Below are positions 5,623 to 6,377 of a stretch of 6,377 nt of DNA, piece by piece (the stretch's first letter is position 1; every line of letters starts with the position of its first letter). The notes under the pieces were generated by a model. The model searched no databases, was not told the DNA's origin, and worked only from the letters and a program-made list of their open reading frames with translations. Position numbers and translations under genes: made by a program. The stretch comes from an uncultured Fusobacteriaceae bacterium (GTDB taxonomy: Bacteria > Fusobacteriota > Fusobacteriia > Fusobacteriales > Fusobacteriaceae), in NCBI GenBank assembly GCA_947072715.1, contig CAMTJB010000063.1:1-6377 (forward strand), given 5' to 3'.

Positions 5623-6333
5623 TTATTTTATAAGTGTTCCAATTATTGCTCCACCAAACATTGCGAAAGTAAGTGCCCATTCTTTTAGCCAACCAATTTT
5701 TTTCTCGCCAAGTTTAATACAAACAACCATAATTATCATTCCAGAAACACCTGCAACTGTAATATCAGGGCTTGTTGAAAACTTCATTAAATTTCCAACA
5801 TTGAAGAAAGCAAATGAACCTAGCATAGCTCCTAAGCCTACTGCTGGTAAAAGAGCTTTTCTTCCATTAGTTAATAAACCATTAACTTTATCCATTTTAT
5901 GTGCAAATAAGAAAACAAAAATTATCCATCCTAAAGAACCCAGTGCCATTGTCCATAAAGCATTTGTAAATACTACTGGAAGCATATTTGTTGATAACTC
6001 AGATCCCATTGCTTTTGCACCAAAGTTTGCAGCCATAGCCTCATAATTTGAACTTCCAATTAAACTTAATCTTACTGTTGAAACTGGTGATCCCATTGTT
6101 ACTAATAACGCAAGTAAACTTCCAACTACTCCTAAAGCAGGTCCAATACTAGACACTGCACTTACTTTAATTCCTTTTTTTATACTTTCATCTGTAATCC
6201 CTAAAGCTTTTCCAGCCTCAATTGATTTTTTAATAATTAATCCTGATTGAACTAAAACTATAAAGATTCCAAATATAGCTACTCCCCACATTATTGGGTG
6301 ATTTGCATAAAACATATGTTGTTGACTTCCCAT
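5623..6333 (-). CDS. Polytopic membrane protein, probable DUF5058 family
   Basis: This is a 236-residue integral membrane protein with about six predicted passes: 13-34, 57-80, 117-144, 159-179, 190-208 and 214-234. Between passes 1 and 2 is a basic, amphipathic stretch (35-56, KKSIEAGKALGITDESIKKG), probably cytoplasmic. Pass 2, with SSIGPALGVVGSLLALL (61-77), leads into a hydrophilic segment with GSPVSTVRLSLIGSSNYE (81-98), which looks like the most functionally constrained part. Length, topology and this region match my recollection of DUF5058, a family of unknown function; I could not check it. The ATG at 6333 has AAGGAG 6 bases upstream. It is the first visible gene of an operon with a second membrane protein and a PepT-like peptidase. 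No ATPase gene lies beside it, so if the pair transports something it is more likely a secondary carrier than an ABC system. Confidence 0.8.
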   Translation of the reverse strand: MGSQQHMFYANHPIMWGVAIFGIFIVLVQSGLIIKKSIEAGKALGITDESIKKGIKVSAVSSIGPALGVVGSLLALLVTMGSPVSTVRLSLIGSSNYEAMAANFGAKAMGSELSTNMLPVVFTNALWTMALGSLGWIIFVFLFAHKMDKVNGLLTNGRKALLPAVGLGAMLGSFAFFNVGNLMKFSTSPDITVAGVSGMIIMVVCIKLGEKKIGWLKEWALTFAMFGGAIIGTLIK

Positions 6334-6377
6334 AATAACTCCTTTTTTTATTAGTTTTATTTTTTGTTTTTTATTTT
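6334..6377 (-). other. A/T-only leader upstream of the membrane-protein/peptidase operon
   Basis: These 44 bases are nearly all A on the transcribed strand and hold the AAGGAG ribosome binding site of the first gene. No -35/-10 pair or operator can be recognised; the promoter, or an upstream gene of the operon, lies outside the window. Confidence 0.4.

Noticed and set aside
5801..6046. An 81-codon open frame on the plus strand
   Set aside because: It lies wholly antisense to the DUF5058-type membrane-protein gene, which has a good ribosome binding site and clear membrane segments. The plus-strand frame has low-complexity composition and no recognisable domain, so it is a shadow.
4932..6333. 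An ABC or energy-coupling-factor type importer made of the two membrane proteins
   Set aside because: No ATPase or binding-protein gene is adjacent, and neither protein shows a permease coupling motif.

Overview
This is an AT-rich window (low G+C judged by eye) in which all seven supported genes lie on the minus strand, so transcription runs from high to low coordinates. The base composition, A/T-ending codons, purine-rich AGGAG-type ribosome binding sites and a tripartite-type export operon (which implies an outer membrane) suggest a low-G+C diderm such as a Fusobacteriota member (Fusobacterium/Cetobacterium-like). That assignment is inference; there is no marker gene to prove it.

Region 1 (6377 to 3792) is a tight three-gene operon. 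It encodes a 236-residue polytopic membrane protein that I take to be DUF5058 family, a second unrecognised polytopic membrane protein of 224 residues, and a PepT-like M20 metallopeptidase of 372 residues. Gaps of 16 and 21 bp and a strong hairpin plus U-tract after the peptidase define the unit. The most economical reading is a two-subunit membrane carrier that delivers a peptide or N-acyl/amide-linked substrate to a cytoplasmic zinc hydrolase. The substrate and the transport role are not shown by the sequence. This is the part of the window most likely to be an undescribed system.

Region 2 (3791 to 3136) holds the terminator, a short regulatory stretch with an imperfect inverted repeat, and a 142-residue YchJ-like protein. 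It has an NTF2-like core and a single C-terminal SEC-C zinc motif. It lacks the usual N-terminal SEC-C motif, and the spacer in the remaining motif is two residues longer than usual.

Region 3 (3135 to 1) begins with about 190 bp containing several inverted repeats. It continues with a translationally coupled export operon: a HlyD/MacA-like periplasmic adaptor, a LolC/MacB-type permease (4 bp overlap) and a LolD/MacB-type ATPase (11 bp overlap) that runs off the window edge. Together these would form an ABC-driven transenvelope pump or a lipoprotein/lipid exporter. No outer-membrane TolC-like channel gene is inside the window.

I found no tRNA, rRNA, CRISPR array, recognisable insertion sequence or riboswitch. 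The only large plus-strand reading frame (5801-6046) is a shadow of a membrane-protein gene.
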